From Actinomycetota bacterium (GTDB lineage Bacteria > Actinomycetota > Acidimicrobiia > Acidimicrobiales > BP-101): a stretch of DNA of 13,518 nucleotides. The notes under the pieces were generated by a model. It did no database searches. It was given only the letters and a program-made list of their open reading frames with translations, and was not told the DNA's origin. Of this stretch, positions 13,394-13,518 are shown piece by piece (within the stretch, counting starts at the first letter, position 1; each line of letters begins with the position of its first letter). A program made the position numbers and the translations under genes. Location: assembly GCA_030838265.1 (NCBI GenBank), contig JAUTXA010000210.1, positions 1 to 13,518 of the forward strand, read 5' to 3'.

Positions 13394-13518
13394 CTACCGA
13401 GTGCGGGGCGGGCGCAGGTAGTGGGCCCGGTTGAAGCGCTTGCCGCTGACGCCGAGCAGCCAGGTCGAGGCCTTGGGCCAGCCCAGCTGACCACCGAGGT
13501 CGAGGCCGTCGGTCACGA
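13394..13518 (-). CDS. C-terminal end of an unidentified protein, cut by the right edge
   Basis: The minus-strand frame entering from the right edge codes for about 41 residues and stops at TAG (13394-13396). It includes DLGGQLGWPKASTWLLGVSG and ends HYLRPPRTR. The use of GC-rich third positions (GGC CTC GAC CTC GGT) looks like real coding. A GTG two bases from the edge could be a start but more likely lies inside a longer gene. No family is recognised. It ends about 95 bases before the P450 start, with the P450 promoter in between, so it is probably a separate transcription unit on the same strand. It could belong to the same catabolic cluster. Confidence 0.55.
   Translation of the reverse strand, partial: VTDGLDLGGQLGWPKASTWLLGVSGKRFNRAHYLRPPRTR

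Noticed and set aside
1..13518. tRNA/rRNA genes, CRISPR repeats, IS ends or integrase sites
   Set aside because: No conserved tRNA or rRNA segments, no spaced direct repeats and no transposase or integrase motifs were seen on either strand.

Overview
The window is GC-rich and densely coded, with bacterial gene families typical of Actinomycetota: a CsoR copper sensor, a PPOX-fold flavin/F420-type protein, an HBHA/phasin-like helical protein with a Lys/Ala/Pro tail, many GTG starts, and -10 boxes that sit almost on the start codon. An Acidimicrobiia-like soil or marine actinobacterium would fit, but that placement is inference. No rRNA, tRNA, CRISPR array, IS element or other clear mobile sequence was seen.

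Left part (1-5500). A secreted protein runs off the left edge. It is followed by a UvrD/PcrA-type helicase whose upstream region carries a LexA-like palindrome. The helicase is divergent from a small response-regulator-like protein that has lost its phospho-acceptor Asp and ends in a membrane segment. A 14-TM DHA2-type drug exporter converges on that gene. Upstream of the exporter lies a phasin/HBHA-like gene with a strong promoter whose -10 box sits inside a palindromic operator.

Middle part (5600-8640, all minus strand). This is a copper-responsive operon: csoR, then an ArsP_1/SO_0444-type permease with a C-terminal YHS metal-binding domain, then a lipoprotein-like cupredoxin. Each gene overlaps the next by an ATGA. 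An alpha/beta-hydrolase of the epoxide hydrolase type follows 21 bp later. A textbook CsoR box (TACCCC-N3-GGGGTA) covers the predicted csoR promoter, so the operon is probably self-repressed and induced by copper.

Right part (8690-13518). This is a catabolic gene group: a PPOX-fold protein (plus), a two-domain VOC extradiol dioxygenase and a fumarylacetoacetate-hydrolase-family enzyme (minus, GTGA overlap), a TetR regulator (plus) and a cytochrome P450 (minus). The most striking observation is one operator, TATTATC-N4-GATAATA, found upstream of the P450, in the tetR/FAH divergent gap and, with three changes, upstream of the PPOX gene. At all three places TATTAT is also the -10 box, lying 17-18 bp from a TTGC-type -35 box. 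This looks like a local TetR regulon that ties P450 oxidation, extradiol ring cleavage and FAH-type hydrolysis/isomerisation to an unknown substrate, probably aromatic or ring-bearing. A truncated unidentified gene runs off the right edge.
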